A DNA stretch of 64,000 nt from Micromonospora chaiyaphumensis (GTDB lineage Bacteria; Actinomycetota; Actinomycetes; Mycobacteriales; Micromonosporaceae): assembly GCF_900091435.1 (NCBI RefSeq), contig NZ_FMCS01000012.1, positions 124,001 through 188,000 on the forward strand, written 5' to 3'. Below the pieces are notes generated by a model. That model made no database searches and was not told where the DNA came from. It worked only from the letters and a program-made list of their open reading frames with translations. Shown piece after piece: positions 1 to 10,215 of the stretch. The stretch's first letter is position 1. Each line of letters starts with the position of its first letter. The position numbers were made by a program, and so were the translations under genes.

Positions 1-33
1 GTCACCACCGTCGGCGCCCGCCCCCAGCCCTGA
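1..33 (+). CDS. C-terminal end of a gene entering from the left edge (partial)
   Basis: Frame 1 is open from the window edge and reads VTTVGARPQP before a TGA at 31-33. The hairpin that follows lies between it and the convergent DUF3099 gene, which fits a real gene end. Ten codons are too few to identify a family, and chance openness cannot be excluded. Confidence 0.3.
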   Translation, partial: VTTVGARPQP

Positions 34-40
34 AACGGCG

Positions 41-73
41 GACCGGTCCGGGCGGCTGCCGCCCGGGCCGGTC
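41..73. terminator. Hairpin between two convergent gene ends
   Basis: Arms of 13 bases at 41-53 and 61-73 pair with a single G-T wobble around a 7-base loop. There is no T run, as is usual for terminators in this GC-rich genome. The right arm overlaps the stop codon of the DUF3099 gene, so it may end transcription from both sides. Confidence 0.6.
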
Positions 74-431
74 AGGGCTCGGCGTCGATGACCTTGTGGG
101 GGCGCTCCTCGGCGGACAGCGCCATGGGCGGGGTCTCGTCGCGGTGGCGGGGCTGGAACTTCCCGGCCAGGCGGTGCTGCTCCTTGGGCGGGCGGTCGTT
201 GGCCAGCAGCACGGCGAGCCACGGGATGAGCACCATCCCGAGACCGCAGAGCGGCAGCCAGAGCCAGAGCAGCGGCGCCTTGACGCCCATCAGAACCGCA
301 CCGATCACCAGGCACACGACCCGGATTCCCATCATCAGCACGTAGCGCTTCTGCCGGCTGGTGAGCTGGTCGTCCTGGCTGCGCGAGGCGTCGGTGATCA
401 GGATCGGCTGATACGCCTGACGCTTCACCAC
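72..431 (-). CDS. DUF3099 family membrane protein
   Basis: This 119-residue protein has the DUF3099 layout known from actinobacteria: a short polar N-terminus (YQPILITDASRS), two adjacent membrane helices at about residues 29-50 and 53-77, and a charged cytoplasmic tail. The family's function is unknown. Two tandem GTG codons (431 and 428) can start it, and an AGGAGGT ribosome site lies just upstream, at better spacing for the second. It stands alone on the minus strand with a terminator hairpin at its end. Confidence 0.85.
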   Translation of the reverse strand: MVKRQAYQPILITDASRSQDDQLTSRQKRYVLMMGIRVVCLVIGAVLMGVKAPLLWLWLPLCGLGMVLIPWLAVLLANDRPPKEQHRLAGKFQPRHRDETPPMALSAEERPHKVIDAEP

Positions 432-535
432 GGACCTCCTCGAGGGGATTACGACTCATCCTGTCACCCCTGACGGATGATCGGCGAAAATCGTGACAAG
501 GCAGTCGCGTGTTACGCACGTGGTACGCTCGCCTC

Positions 536-847
536 GTGGGCAACCGGTTCAGCTTCTCCGACGAGGCGTTGGCCAACCTGCGGGTCTACGACGTCACGCC
601 CGGGGAAGTCTGGGAGGCCCTGCACAGCACACGGCGGGTCATCCGGCACCTCGGGGACGACGTCATGGTGGTCTACGCGACCGACCACCGGGGGCGGCGC
701 CTCGCGGTGCTGCTGGCCGAGGCCGACGGCACCGACAACGACTGGGACATCCTCTCCGCCCGCGAACTGAGCGACGTCGAGGCCAAGCGCTACGACGACG
801 CGGTGCGGAGGTCACGCCGACGAGGAGGCGGTCACGATGCACCGTAA
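536..847 (+). CDS. BrnT-like toxin of a type II toxin-antitoxin pair
   Basis: A 103-residue protein starting VGNRFSFSDEALANLRVYDV, which resembles the BrnT fold of ribonuclease toxins: an N-terminal (D/N)xxAxxNLxxxxV segment, central beta strands (MVVYAT, RLAVLLAE) and the late ISAR-like element ILSARELSDVEAKRYD. The open frame extends upstream to a GTG at 509, but the GTG at 536 gives the family-like start. A TACGCT -10-like hexamer at 524-529 would then make the transcript nearly leaderless. Its 3' end overlaps the next gene by 11 bases. The toxin role is inferred from fold and context; it could be another small RelE-like protein. Confidence 0.65.
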   Translation: MGNRFSFSDEALANLRVYDVTPGEVWEALHSTRRVIRHLGDDVMVVYATDHRGRRLAVLLAEADGTDNDWDILSARELSDVEAKRYDDAVRRSRRRGGGHDAP

Positions 848-1148
848 CGAGGCGACGAAGCGGTTCCACGACGGCGGCGACGCGCTCGCCGACCTGATCG
901 ACGAGACGCAGCCCGCGGAGCTGCCCACCCCCGACACCGACGTGCCCATGGTCAGCCGCTCGGTGCGCCTCCCGCTGGATACGTACGAGCGGGTCCGGGC
1001 GGCCGCCGAGACGCGCGGCATCGGGGTGACCACCCTCATGCGCCAGTGGATCGAGGCCGGTCTGGCCGACCTCGACGACTCGGCCACCGTCTCCCTGGCC
1101 GACGTGCGCCGGGCCCTGGCCGCGCTGTCCCGCCCCACCGCCGCCTGA
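837..1148 (+). CDS. Ribbon-helix-helix antitoxin-like protein
   Basis: This 103-residue protein overlaps the BrnT-like gene by 11 bases in another frame, which suggests coupled translation. Residues about 38-80 (SRSVRLPLDTYERVRAAAETRGIG followed by TTLMRQWIEAGL) look like a ribbon-helix-helix DNA-binding domain of the CopG/BrnA type. BrnA antitoxins neutralise BrnT and repress their own operon through such a domain. The toxin-first order matches brnTA. The ATG start follows a GAGGAGG ribosome site inside the toxin gene. Confidence 0.7.
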   Translation: MHRNEATKRFHDGGDALADLIDETQPAELPTPDTDVPMVSRSVRLPLDTYERVRAAAETRGIGVTTLMRQWIEAGLADLDDSATVSLADVRRALAALSRPTAA

Positions 1149-1151
1149 GCG

Positions 1152-2384
1152 TCAGGCCTCCGGGCCGCTGCTCTCCGGCCCCGTCCGCCCCAGCGGGGAG
1201 GCCGACATCTCCCGTGGGCGACCCCGGCTGCGCCGCGCGTCCAGCAGCGCCACCACGGCCAGCACGGCGGCCACCAGCCACAGGGCCCGCACGGCGGGAC
1301 CGTGCGCCAGCAGCGGCACGAGCAGGAGCAGCACGCCGGCGCCGAGGATCCGGGGCAGCGAGACGCGCCCGAAGATCTCGTACTCGAAGCGGGCCCGGCC
1401 GGCCAGGAAGATCAGCGGACCACCCACCACGAAGAGCAGCAGGCTCGGGTCGGACCGGTGGAACGGCTCGGCGATGACCACCTCGTAGCCGACCGCCGCC
1501 GTGAGCACGCCGAGCACGATGACCAGGTGGGTGATCGTGGCCGACGTGCCGAGCCGGCCCGGCACGGGCGCCAGCCGCAGCGCCTCGGCCAGCAGGTGCC
1601 CGGCCCGGTGGAAGTAGATCCGCCAGAGCAGCGCGGTGGTGACGAAGGCGACCACGAAGGCGCCCGCGCCCTCGCCGGAGAACTTCTCGCCGCTGTAGGT
1701 GACCCCGATGACCAGGATGGACTCGCCCAGCGAGATGAGGAAGATCTGCTGGTAGCGCTCGGCCAGGTGCTCGCCGGCGATCCGCCAGCCGAGGATCGGC
1801 GAGGAGCCGAGCCGGGGCAGCGGCCAGCCGGTGAACAGGGCGGCGTAGTCGACGATCAGCGCGAGCGCCCAGAGCGGCAGGCGCGTGTCGTCCGGGCCCA
1901 GCGCCCCGGCCAGCCAGAGCGGCGCGGTCGCCGCCGCCCAGGCAGCCAGCCGGAGCGGGACCAGCCGCCGTGGGTGGCCGTGCAGCGCGGCGGCGATCAC
2001 CAGGGGCCGGCCGAGCATCACGGCCAGGTACGCGAGGGCGAACGGCAGCGCCCGCTCCTCCAGGGCCCGCGGCAGCGCCACCCCCATCACCAGGCTCGCG
2101 AACATGGTGCCGACCACCACGGCCTGGATGACGGTCTGCTCCGGCTCGTAGCGGCTGGTCACCCAGACGGTGATCGTCCAGACCAGCCACAGGACCAGGA
2201 AGAGCAGCACGGTACGGCCGACCGCGGCGGCCAGCGTCCAACCGGTGGCGGGCAGGCTGTTGATCAGCCGCTGGGAGACCCGGGTCAGCGCGAAGACGAA
2301 GACCAGGTCGAAGAAGAGCTCCAGGAAGGTGGCACGTGCGGCGCTCTCCGGCGGGCGCAGCAGCGCCGCACCGCGTTCGTCCAC
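1152..2384 (-). CDS. LtrA-type low temperature requirement membrane protein
   Basis: A 410-residue multi-pass membrane protein of the LtrA family (PF06772). It shows the characteristic start RATFLELFFDLVFVFALTRVS and later segments ERYQQIFLISLGESILVIGV and LLWRIYFHRAGHLLAEA. LtrA was first linked to cold growth in Listeria; its biochemical role is not established. The GTG at 2384 is chosen because it aligns with the start of the tandem paralogue (VDERGAALL against MTDERGAELL); a TTG at 2417 is possible. About 75 bases separate it from the paralogue upstream, so the two probably form one unit from a duplication. Confidence 0.85.
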   Translation of the reverse strand: MDERGAALLRPPESAARATFLELFFDLVFVFALTRVSQRLINSLPATGWTLAAAVGRTVLLFLVLWLVWTITVWVTSRYEPEQTVIQAVVVGTMFASLVMGVALPRALEERALPFALAYLAVMLGRPLVIAAALHGHPRRLVPLRLAAWAAATAPLWLAGALGPDDTRLPLWALALIVDYAALFTGWPLPRLGSSPILGWRIAGEHLAERYQQIFLISLGESILVIGVTYSGEKFSGEGAGAFVVAFVTTALLWRIYFHRAGHLLAEALRLAPVPGRLGTSATITHLVIVLGVLTAAVGYEVVIAEPFHRSDPSLLLFVVGGPLIFLAGRARFEYEIFGRVSLPRILGAGVLLLLVPLLAHGPAVRALWLVAAVLAVVALLDARRSRGRPREMSASPLGRTGPESSGPEA

Positions 2385-2460
2385 CGTGTCACCCCCGTCC
2401 GCCGTCCTGGCTCCCAACGACCGGGCCGCCGCGCCGGTTGCGTGCCCCGGTGGCGGCGGC

Positions 2461-3660
2461 TCACATGGGCGAGGCGGGGCGCTCCGGCGGGCGGCCCCGC
2501 GCCCGCAGCGCGTCGGCGACGGCCATCCCGGTCAGCACCACCGTGACGCCGACCGCGATGCCGAGCAGCGGCAGCCGGCTCAGCAGCGGCACGCCGAGCA
2601 CCAGGAGCAGCAGGCCGATCGCGCGGGACCAGGAGACCCGGCCGAACACCTCGTACTCGAAGCGGGCGCGGCCGACCACGAAGAGCGCCGGGCCCCCGAC
2701 GATGGCCGCCACCCGCACCGCGTCGGCGTGTCCCCCGGGCTCGGCGATGGCCACCTCGTAGCCGACCGCCGTGGTGACGATGCCGGCGATCATCGTCAGG
2801 TGGGTCCAGGTGGCCGACTGGCCGAGCCGGGCCGGTTGCCGGGCCTCGGCCACCGCCTCGACCAGCACCGAGCCGGCCCGGTGGAAGTAGATCCGCCAGA
2901 GCAGCACGGTGGTGGCGAAGGCGTCCACGAGGGCGATCCAGCGCAGCAGCGTGAAGTCGCTGCCGCTGAACCCGACGCCGGCCACGAAGATCATCTCGCC
3001 GAGGGCGATGATGATGAACTGCTGGTACCGCTCGGCCAGGTGCTCGCCGGTCACCGTCCACGCCGTGGCCGCCGCCCGGCCCAGCCGCGGCACCGGCCAG
3101 CCGGTGACCACGCCCACGTAGTCGATCACCAGGGCCAGCGCCCAGCAGAGCAGCCGCGCGTCCTCCCCGACCAGGCCACCCCCGATCCAGAGCACGGCCG
3201 AGACGGCCGACCAGACAAGGATCCGGCTGGACAGGTGCCGCTGGAAGTGCCGGCGCAGCGCCACGGTCAGGTAGAGCGAGCGGCCGAGCTGGATGGCGAC
3301 GTACCCGGCGGCGAAGCTCAACCCGTGCGGGCCGTACGCGGCCGGCACCGACACGGCCATCACGAGGCTGCCGAACATGGACCCGATCATCACGGCCTGG
3401 ATGGGTGGCTGCTCGGGGTCGTAGTGGCTGGTGGCCCAGGCGGTCAGCGACCAGACCATCCAGAGCGCGAGCAGCAGCACCAGGGTCTGCGTCAGCTCCA
3501 GCGGCAGGCGACCGCCGCCCGCCGCCACGTCGTCGATCAGGCGCTGCGAGACCCGGGTGAAGGCGAAGACGAAGACGACGTCGAGGAAGAGCTCCAGGAA
3601 GGTCGCGCGGTGGCTGCCCCCGCCGCCGCGCAGGAGTTCCGCCCCCCGCTCGTCCGTCAT
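2461..3660 (-). CDS. LtrA-type low temperature requirement membrane protein, second copy
   Basis: A 399-residue paralogue of the neighbour at 1152-2384, with the same hallmarks: ATFLELFLDVVFVFAFTRVS near residue 20, ERYQQFIIIALGEMIFVAGV in the middle and LLWRIYFHRAGSVLVEA after it. The two are similar along their whole length but clearly diverged, so the duplication is not recent. About ten hydrophobic segments are expected. The ATG at 3660 is preferred over the GTG just before it. The function of the family is unknown. Confidence 0.85.
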   Translation of the reverse strand: MTDERGAELLRGGGGSHRATFLELFLDVVFVFAFTRVSQRLIDDVAAGGGRLPLELTQTLVLLLALWMVWSLTAWATSHYDPEQPPIQAVMIGSMFGSLVMAVSVPAAYGPHGLSFAAGYVAIQLGRSLYLTVALRRHFQRHLSSRILVWSAVSAVLWIGGGLVGEDARLLCWALALVIDYVGVVTGWPVPRLGRAAATAWTVTGEHLAERYQQFIIIALGEMIFVAGVGFSGSDFTLLRWIALVDAFATTVLLWRIYFHRAGSVLVEAVAEARQPARLGQSATWTHLTMIAGIVTTAVGYEVAIAEPGGHADAVRVAAIVGGPALFVVGRARFEYEVFGRVSWSRAIGLLLLVLGVPLLSRLPLLGIAVGVTVVLTGMAVADALRARGRPPERPASPM

Positions 3661-3722
3661 CACCCGCCCGTCGCCGCCGCCTTGACGATCATGACAACGA
3701 GCCAGGGCGGGCCCGGGTTGCG

Positions 3723-4298
3723 TCAGCCCTTGGCGGCCTTCGCCTCCGCCTTCATCCGCTGCTTGAACTCCCGGACCCGCCGCAGCGACTCGGGATCGGT
3801 CACGTCGGCCACCGACCGGTACGCGTCCGCGTCGCCGTAGCCGCCGGCCGCCTCGCGCCAGCCGTCCGGGGTGATCCCGAACCGCTTGCCGAGCAGGGCC
3901 ACGAAGATCTGCGCCTTCTGCCGGCCGAAGCCGGGCAGCTCGCCGACCCGGCGCAGCAGGTCCCGACCGTCGGCCGCCTCGGACCAGAGCCGGGCCGGGT
4001 CGCCGTCGTAGCGCTCGACCAGGGCCCGGCAGACCTCCTGCACCCGGGCCGCCATGGCCTTGGGGAACCGGTGCAGGGCCGGCGGCGTGGCGAACAGCTC
4101 GACGAGGGCCTCCGGGGAGTATTCGGCCAGCTCCCGGGCGTCCGGCTCGTGGCCGAGCCGCTGGGCCAGCACGTACGGGGAGGAGAAGGCCTTCTCCATC
4201 GGCACCTGCCGGTCCAGCACCATGCCGAGGAGCAGCGCCAGCGGGCTGCGCGCCAGGAGCTCGTTGGCCTGCGGGTCGATGGGCAGCGAGAGCGTCAT
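3723..4298 (-). CDS. HhH-GPD type base excision repair protein
   Basis: This 191-residue protein belongs to the helix-hairpin-helix GPD superfamily of DNA glycosylases. The hairpin VGELPGFGRQKAQIFVALLG near residues 120-139 fits, and the N-terminal LLLGMVLDRQVPMEKAF is typical of a small actinobacterial branch. Classical HhH-GPD glycosylases carry a catalytic Asp about 20 residues after the hairpin; here the region (FGITPDGWREAAGGY) has an Asp in PDGW that could serve. The substrate is unknown. Two ATG codons (4307 and 4298) are possible; the second resembles homologue starts. Confidence 0.75.
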   Translation of the reverse strand: MTLSLPIDPQANELLARSPLALLLGMVLDRQVPMEKAFSSPYVLAQRLGHEPDARELAEYSPEALVELFATPPALHRFPKAMAARVQEVCRALVERYDGDPARLWSEAADGRDLLRRVGELPGFGRQKAQIFVALLGKRFGITPDGWREAAGGYGDADAYRSVADVTDPESLRRVREFKQRMKAEAKAAKG

Positions 4299-4339
4299 GC
4301 CCTCCATCCTGCCGCGCCCGCCGCCGCCCGTGTGCGCGA

Positions 4340-4378
4340 CACGGCCCGGTGGACCGGGGTGGGGTCCACCGGGCCGTG
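4340..4378 (-). terminator. Terminator hairpin of the subtilase gene
   Basis: A perfect 16-bp stem (arms 4340-4355 and 4363-4378) with a 7-base loop starts 12 bases after the stop codon of the secreted protease. No T run follows on the minus strand. Confidence 0.75.
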
Positions 4379-4390
4379 CGGCCGCGATCG

Positions 4391-5614
<1,224 letters not shown>

Positions 5615-5799
5615 CGTCTGGCTCCCTACCGGGCGCGCCCGGGCTCTCGGTCACCGGGGACGCCCATCGGCGGATGTTGGGGCAGATGGTAGCCATACAT
5701 CGATGGACATGAAAGAGATAACGGCCGATACCCTGAGCTGGTGGTATGGATCTGCCGGGTGCCGGCCGCACGCCCTCCACGGCGAGGCAGGATGACGAC

Positions 5800-7284
5800 G
5801 TGGACCGTCACGACATGCTGCTCTCCCCCGCCGGGGTCGACGCGCTGCGCACCGCACTGACCCGGGCCGGTTTCACCGCCAACGGATTCGCCGACCGGCT
5901 CGGGCCGCAGGCCACCGGGGCGGTGGCCCGCAACGACTTCCGCGCCGCGCTGCGCGCCACCGAGGACCGCGACCCGCTCGCCACGCTGATCCGGGTCTAC
6001 ATCTGCGACCAGACCGAGCCGGAGCCGGCCGTGGCCGCCGCGCTCGCCCCGTTGACCGTCGAGGAGGCCCTGGCCGGGGGCCTGGTCGAGCGGCACGGTG
6101 ACGGGCTGCGCGCCGGCGTCGACCTGGAGCCGTACGGCGACGACTGGTTCGTGCTCGCCGACGTGCCGGCCAGCGCCCGGCCCGGCCGCCCGCTGCACGC
6201 CGAGCACGTGCTGGGCATCGGCGGTGCCACCCAGACGCTGATCGGCGCGACCGTCCGCCGGCCCGTGGAGACCGCGCTGGACCTGGGCACCGGCTCGGGC
6301 GTCCAGGCCCTGCACCTGTCCACCCACGCCCGCCGGGTCACCGCCACCGACGTCTCCGAGCGGGCGCTGCGCTTCGCCGCCACCACCGCCGCCCTCAACG
6401 GGCAGGACTGGGAACTGCTCCGCGGCGATCTGGTCGCCCCGGTGGCCGGCCGCCGGTTCGACCTGGTGGTCAGCAACCCGCCGTTCGTGGTCGGTCCCGG
6501 CACCACCACGCACGTCTACCGGGACTCCGGCCGGGTCGGCGACGCGATCGGCGCCGAACTGGCCGCCGCCGCCCCGCACCTGCTCACCGAGGGCGGGACG
6601 ATGCAGTACCTGGCCAACTGGGTGCACGTCACCGGCGAGGACTGGGCCGAGCGGGTGACCGGCTGGTTCGCCGGCACCGGGCTGGACGCCTGGGTCATCC
6701 AGCGCGAGGTGGCCGACCCCATGGCGTACGTGAACCTCTGGGTCACCGACGTCGGCGAGACGGCCGACCCGCAGCGGATGGCGGCCTGGCTGGACTGGTT
6801 CGACGCGCACAAGGTGGAGGCCGTCGGGTTCGGCATCGTCTCGCTGCGCCGGGCCGGCCACGACGAACCGGTCGTCCGGGTCGAGGACCTGCGCCAGCGG
6901 GTCGAGCCGCCGCTGGGCGACCGCGTCGGCGAGTGGTTCGACCGGCAGGACTGGCTGCGCGCCCGGGACACCGACGGGCTGCTCGCCGCCCGCTACCGGG
7001 CCGCCGACGGGCTCCAGCTGCGCCAGGAGGCCACCATGGGCGCCGACGGCTGGGCGGTGGACCGGCAGGTCCTCGCCATGCCGCACGGGCTGCGCTGGTC
7101 CGAGGAGATCGACCCGCTGGTGCTCGCCCTGGTCGGCGGCGCGGACGGCCGGCTGCCGCTGCGCGACCAGCTCGCCCTGCTGGCCGCCGCGCACGACGTC
7201 GCGCCGGACGAGCTGGCCGAGGCGGCCGGACCCATCGTGGCGCACCTCGTGGAGCGGGGCCTGGTCGAGCCGGTGGCGGACTGA
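5800..7284 (+). CDS. SAM-dependent methyltransferase of the HemK/PrmC-like type
   Basis: A 494-residue class I methyltransferase. An N-terminal helical domain (1-110) precedes a Rossmann fold with the SAM motif DLGTGSG (161-167), an acidic ATDVSERAL strand (182-190) and the SNPPF motif (225-229). An (N/D)PPF tetrad is the signature of methyltransferases acting on amide or amino nitrogens, such as PrmC or N6-adenine enzymes. A C-terminal domain of about 150 residues follows. The GTG at 5800 is chosen because a GAGGCAGG ribosome site lies upstream; ATG 5815 is an alternative. It shares one base with dtd (TGATG), so the two are translated together. The substrate is not clear. Confidence 0.8.
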   Translation: MDRHDMLLSPAGVDALRTALTRAGFTANGFADRLGPQATGAVARNDFRAALRATEDRDPLATLIRVYICDQTEPEPAVAAALAPLTVEEALAGGLVERHGDGLRAGVDLEPYGDDWFVLADVPASARPGRPLHAEHVLGIGGATQTLIGATVRRPVETALDLGTGSGVQALHLSTHARRVTATDVSERALRFAATTAALNGQDWELLRGDLVAPVAGRRFDLVVSNPPFVVGPGTTTHVYRDSGRVGDAIGAELAAAAPHLLTEGGTMQYLANWVHVTGEDWAERVTGWFAGTGLDAWVIQREVADPMAYVNLWVTDVGETADPQRMAAWLDWFDAHKVEAVGFGIVSLRRAGHDEPVVRVEDLRQRVEPPLGDRVGEWFDRQDWLRARDTDGLLAARYRAADGLQLRQEATMGADGWAVDRQVLAMPHGLRWSEEIDPLVLALVGGADGRLPLRDQLALLAAAHDVAPDELAEAAGPIVAHLVERGLVEPVAD

Positions 7285-7706
7285 TGCGCGCGGTGGTGCA
7301 GACGGTGGGCCGGGCGGCCGTGACGGTCGACGGCGAGGTGGTCGGTGCGATCGCGGACGGGCTGCTGGTGCTGCTCGGCGTGACCCACACCGACACCCCG
7401 GAGGTGGCGGCCACCATGGCCCGCAAGGTCCACGAACTGCGCATCCTGGACGACGAGCGCAGCGCCGCCGACACCGCCGCGCCGATCCTCGTGGTCAGCC
7501 AGTTCACCCTCTACGGCGACGCCCGCAAGGGCAGACGGCCGAGCTGGACCGCGGCGGCCCCGGCGGAGGTCGCCGAACCGCTGGTCGACGCCGTCGTCGA
7601 CGCGTTGCGCGCCCGGGGGGCCAAGGTGGAGACCGGCCGCTTCCGCACCCACATGCTCGTGGAGAGCGTCAACGTCGGCCCCCGAACCCTCCTCCTGGAC
7701 CTCTGA
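7284..7706 (+). CDS. dtd: D-aminoacyl-tRNA deacylase
   Basis: This 140-residue enzyme hydrolyses D-amino acids mischarged onto tRNA, and also Gly-tRNA-Ala, protecting translation in the cytoplasm. The catalytic SQFTLYGD motif sits at 72-79 and the C-terminal Gly-Pro of the chiral-selection loop at 132-133 (NVGPRT, where many homologues have GPVT). Length matches the family (about 145). The ATG overlaps the stop of the methyltransferase gene by one base, so translation is probably coupled. Confidence 0.93.
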   Translation: MRAVVQTVGRAAVTVDGEVVGAIADGLLVLLGVTHTDTPEVAATMARKVHELRILDDERSAADTAAPILVVSQFTLYGDARKGRRPSWTAAAPAEVAEPLVDAVVDALRARGAKVETGRFRTHMLVESVNVGPRTLLLDL

Positions 7707-7719
7707 CCCGCGCTGGCCG

Positions 7720-8508
7720 TCAGAAGAAGAGGCCGCGGCGGGACAGTGACTGCCGCAGCCAGCCGTCGAGCTGGGCGGTCCAGTCGGTACGGTCGGCCGT
7801 GGCGTGGTCGACCGTGAAGCGGCCGAAGGCGTCGTGGCCCTCGGTGAACAGCCCGCCGCGCTTGTCCAGCTCCAGCACCACGTGCATCTGGTGCGGGTCG
7901 GTGACGAAGGTGAGTTCGAGCTGGTTCATGGCCCGCGCGTACTGCGGCGCCGGGTGGAACTCGATCTCCTGGTAGAACGGCAGGCTCTGCCGCAGGCCGT
8001 AGATGTGGCCGCGCTCGACGTCGGCCCGGGCGAACCGGAAACCCAGTCGCAGCAAGGCCTCCAGCAGCCGTTCCTGGGCGGGCAGCGGGTGCACGGCCAC
8101 CGCGTCCAGGTCGCCCTTGTCGACCGCCCGGGCCACCTCCAGCTCGGTGCGCAGGCCCATGGTCATCCCGTGCAGGTGCTGGCCGTACAGGTCGGTGAGC
8201 GGGGTCTCCCAGGGCACCTGGAAGCGGAACGGCACCTCGTAGCGCTGCCCCGGGTCCAGCCGGAACGCGCCGGTCACCTGGGCCCGGCCGAACTCCTGCG
8301 TGGTGTCGTACTCCGAGTCGCCGCTCTCCACCTCGACCCGGGTCACCAGGCCCAGCGCGACATAGCTCACGTCCACCGGGTGGTCCCCGCCGACCACCTG
8401 GATCCGGCCCTCCACCTGCCCGCCGGGGCGGCAGTTCGGGTTGGCCAGCACCGTCTCCACCGACGGTCCACCCACACCCATCGCCTGCATGAGCCGCTTG
8501 AAGACCAC
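7720..8508 (-). CDS. Spo0M-like sporulation-control protein
   Basis: A 262-residue protein of the Spo0M/AmoM family, named after the Bacillus sporulation-control protein, with an arrestin-like N-terminal beta-sandwich (GRIQVVGGDHPVDV and FRFQVPWETPLTDLYG). The family motif NPNCRPGGQV occurs near residue 25. Tandem GTG codons at 8511 and 8508 follow a GGAGG site; the second has the better spacing. It converges on dtd with a gap of only 13 bases. A second, diverged family member lies at 59325-60251. The molecular role in actinomycetes is unclear; a structural or scaffolding role is an inference. Confidence 0.82.
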   Translation of the reverse strand: MVFKRLMQAMGVGGPSVETVLANPNCRPGGQVEGRIQVVGGDHPVDVSYVALGLVTRVEVESGDSEYDTTQEFGRAQVTGAFRLDPGQRYEVPFRFQVPWETPLTDLYGQHLHGMTMGLRTELEVARAVDKGDLDAVAVHPLPAQERLLEALLRLGFRFARADVERGHIYGLRQSLPFYQEIEFHPAPQYARAMNQLELTFVTDPHQMHVVLELDKRGGLFTEGHDAFGRFTVDHATADRTDWTAQLDGWLRQSLSRRGLFF

Positions 8509-8734
8509 CACGTCCTCCGATCGCCTGTGCGTCACCGGGCCCGCTTGGCCGGCCGCTGGCACGGTAACCGGGGCCGGCAAGGCACAGCCGGCGTTCCGCC
8601 CGGATTGCTGTCGGGTCCCCGATCGCCTCACTCCCGTTTCACGCCCCGCCCGCCAAGCTGTTCATCACCGGCACCACCGCGTCGGCGGACGACACGGAAC
8701 CGGTACGGCACGACGGACACGGGGAGAAATCGAG

Positions 8735-9721
<987 letters not shown>

Positions 9722-9734
9722 TCCTGAGCGATCC

Positions 9735-9765
9735 GACAGGCCCCGGCGGCGCGCCGGGGCCTGTC
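9735..9765 (+). terminator. Terminator hairpin of the sigma factor gene
   Basis: A perfect 14-bp stem (9735-9748 with 9752-9765) and 3-base loop lies 13 bases after the stop codon, without a T run. Confidence 0.8.
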
Positions 9766-9804
9766 GCGCTTGAAGCGGCGGCCCGCGGCGGTCACCCTGA
9801 GGCG

Positions 9805-10212
9805 ATGAACTGGACACTCGAAGTGGTGGTGGTGCCGGTCTCCGACGTGGACCGGGCCAAGGAGTTCTACGCCGACCGGCTCGGCTTCGCCGTCGACCAC
9901 GACACCGACCTGGGGGGCGTCGGACGGGTCGTCCAGCTCACGCCCCGGGGCTCCGGGTGCTCGATCGTCCTCGGCCGGGGCGTCGTGCCCGAGATGCCGC
10001 CCGGCTCGCTGAAGGGGCTGCAACTGGTCGTGCCCGATCTGGAGAAGGCCCGTGCCGAGCTGGTCGAGCGGGGCGTCGAGGTCAGCGAGATCCAGGTGAT
10101 CGGGCAGAACCCGCGCCCGGTCCCGCACCCGCTGGACAACGTCGGCTTCGTCTTCCTCACCGACCCGGACGGCAACGCCTGGGCGGTGCAGCAGATCTCC
10201 GGGCGGGGCTGA
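9805..10212 (+). CDS. VOC (glyoxalase/bleomycin resistance) superfamily protein
   Basis: A 135-residue single-module-pair VOC protein. VVVPVSDVDRAKEFYADRLGF at residues 8-28 is the classic first beta-alpha-beta unit and VFLTDPDGNAWAVQQ near 115-129 the last. VOC enzymes bind a divalent metal and act on small molecules (glyoxalase, dioxygenase, resistance proteins). The substrate cannot be told here. The gene stands alone and converges on the acetyltransferase gene with 3 bases between the stops. Confidence 0.85.
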   Translation: MNWTLEVVVVPVSDVDRAKEFYADRLGFAVDHDTDLGGVGRVVQLTPRGSGCSIVLGRGVVPEMPPGSLKGLQLVVPDLEKARAELVERGVEVSEIQVIGQNPRPVPHPLDNVGFVFLTDPDGNAWAVQQISGRG

Positions 10213-10215
10213 GCC

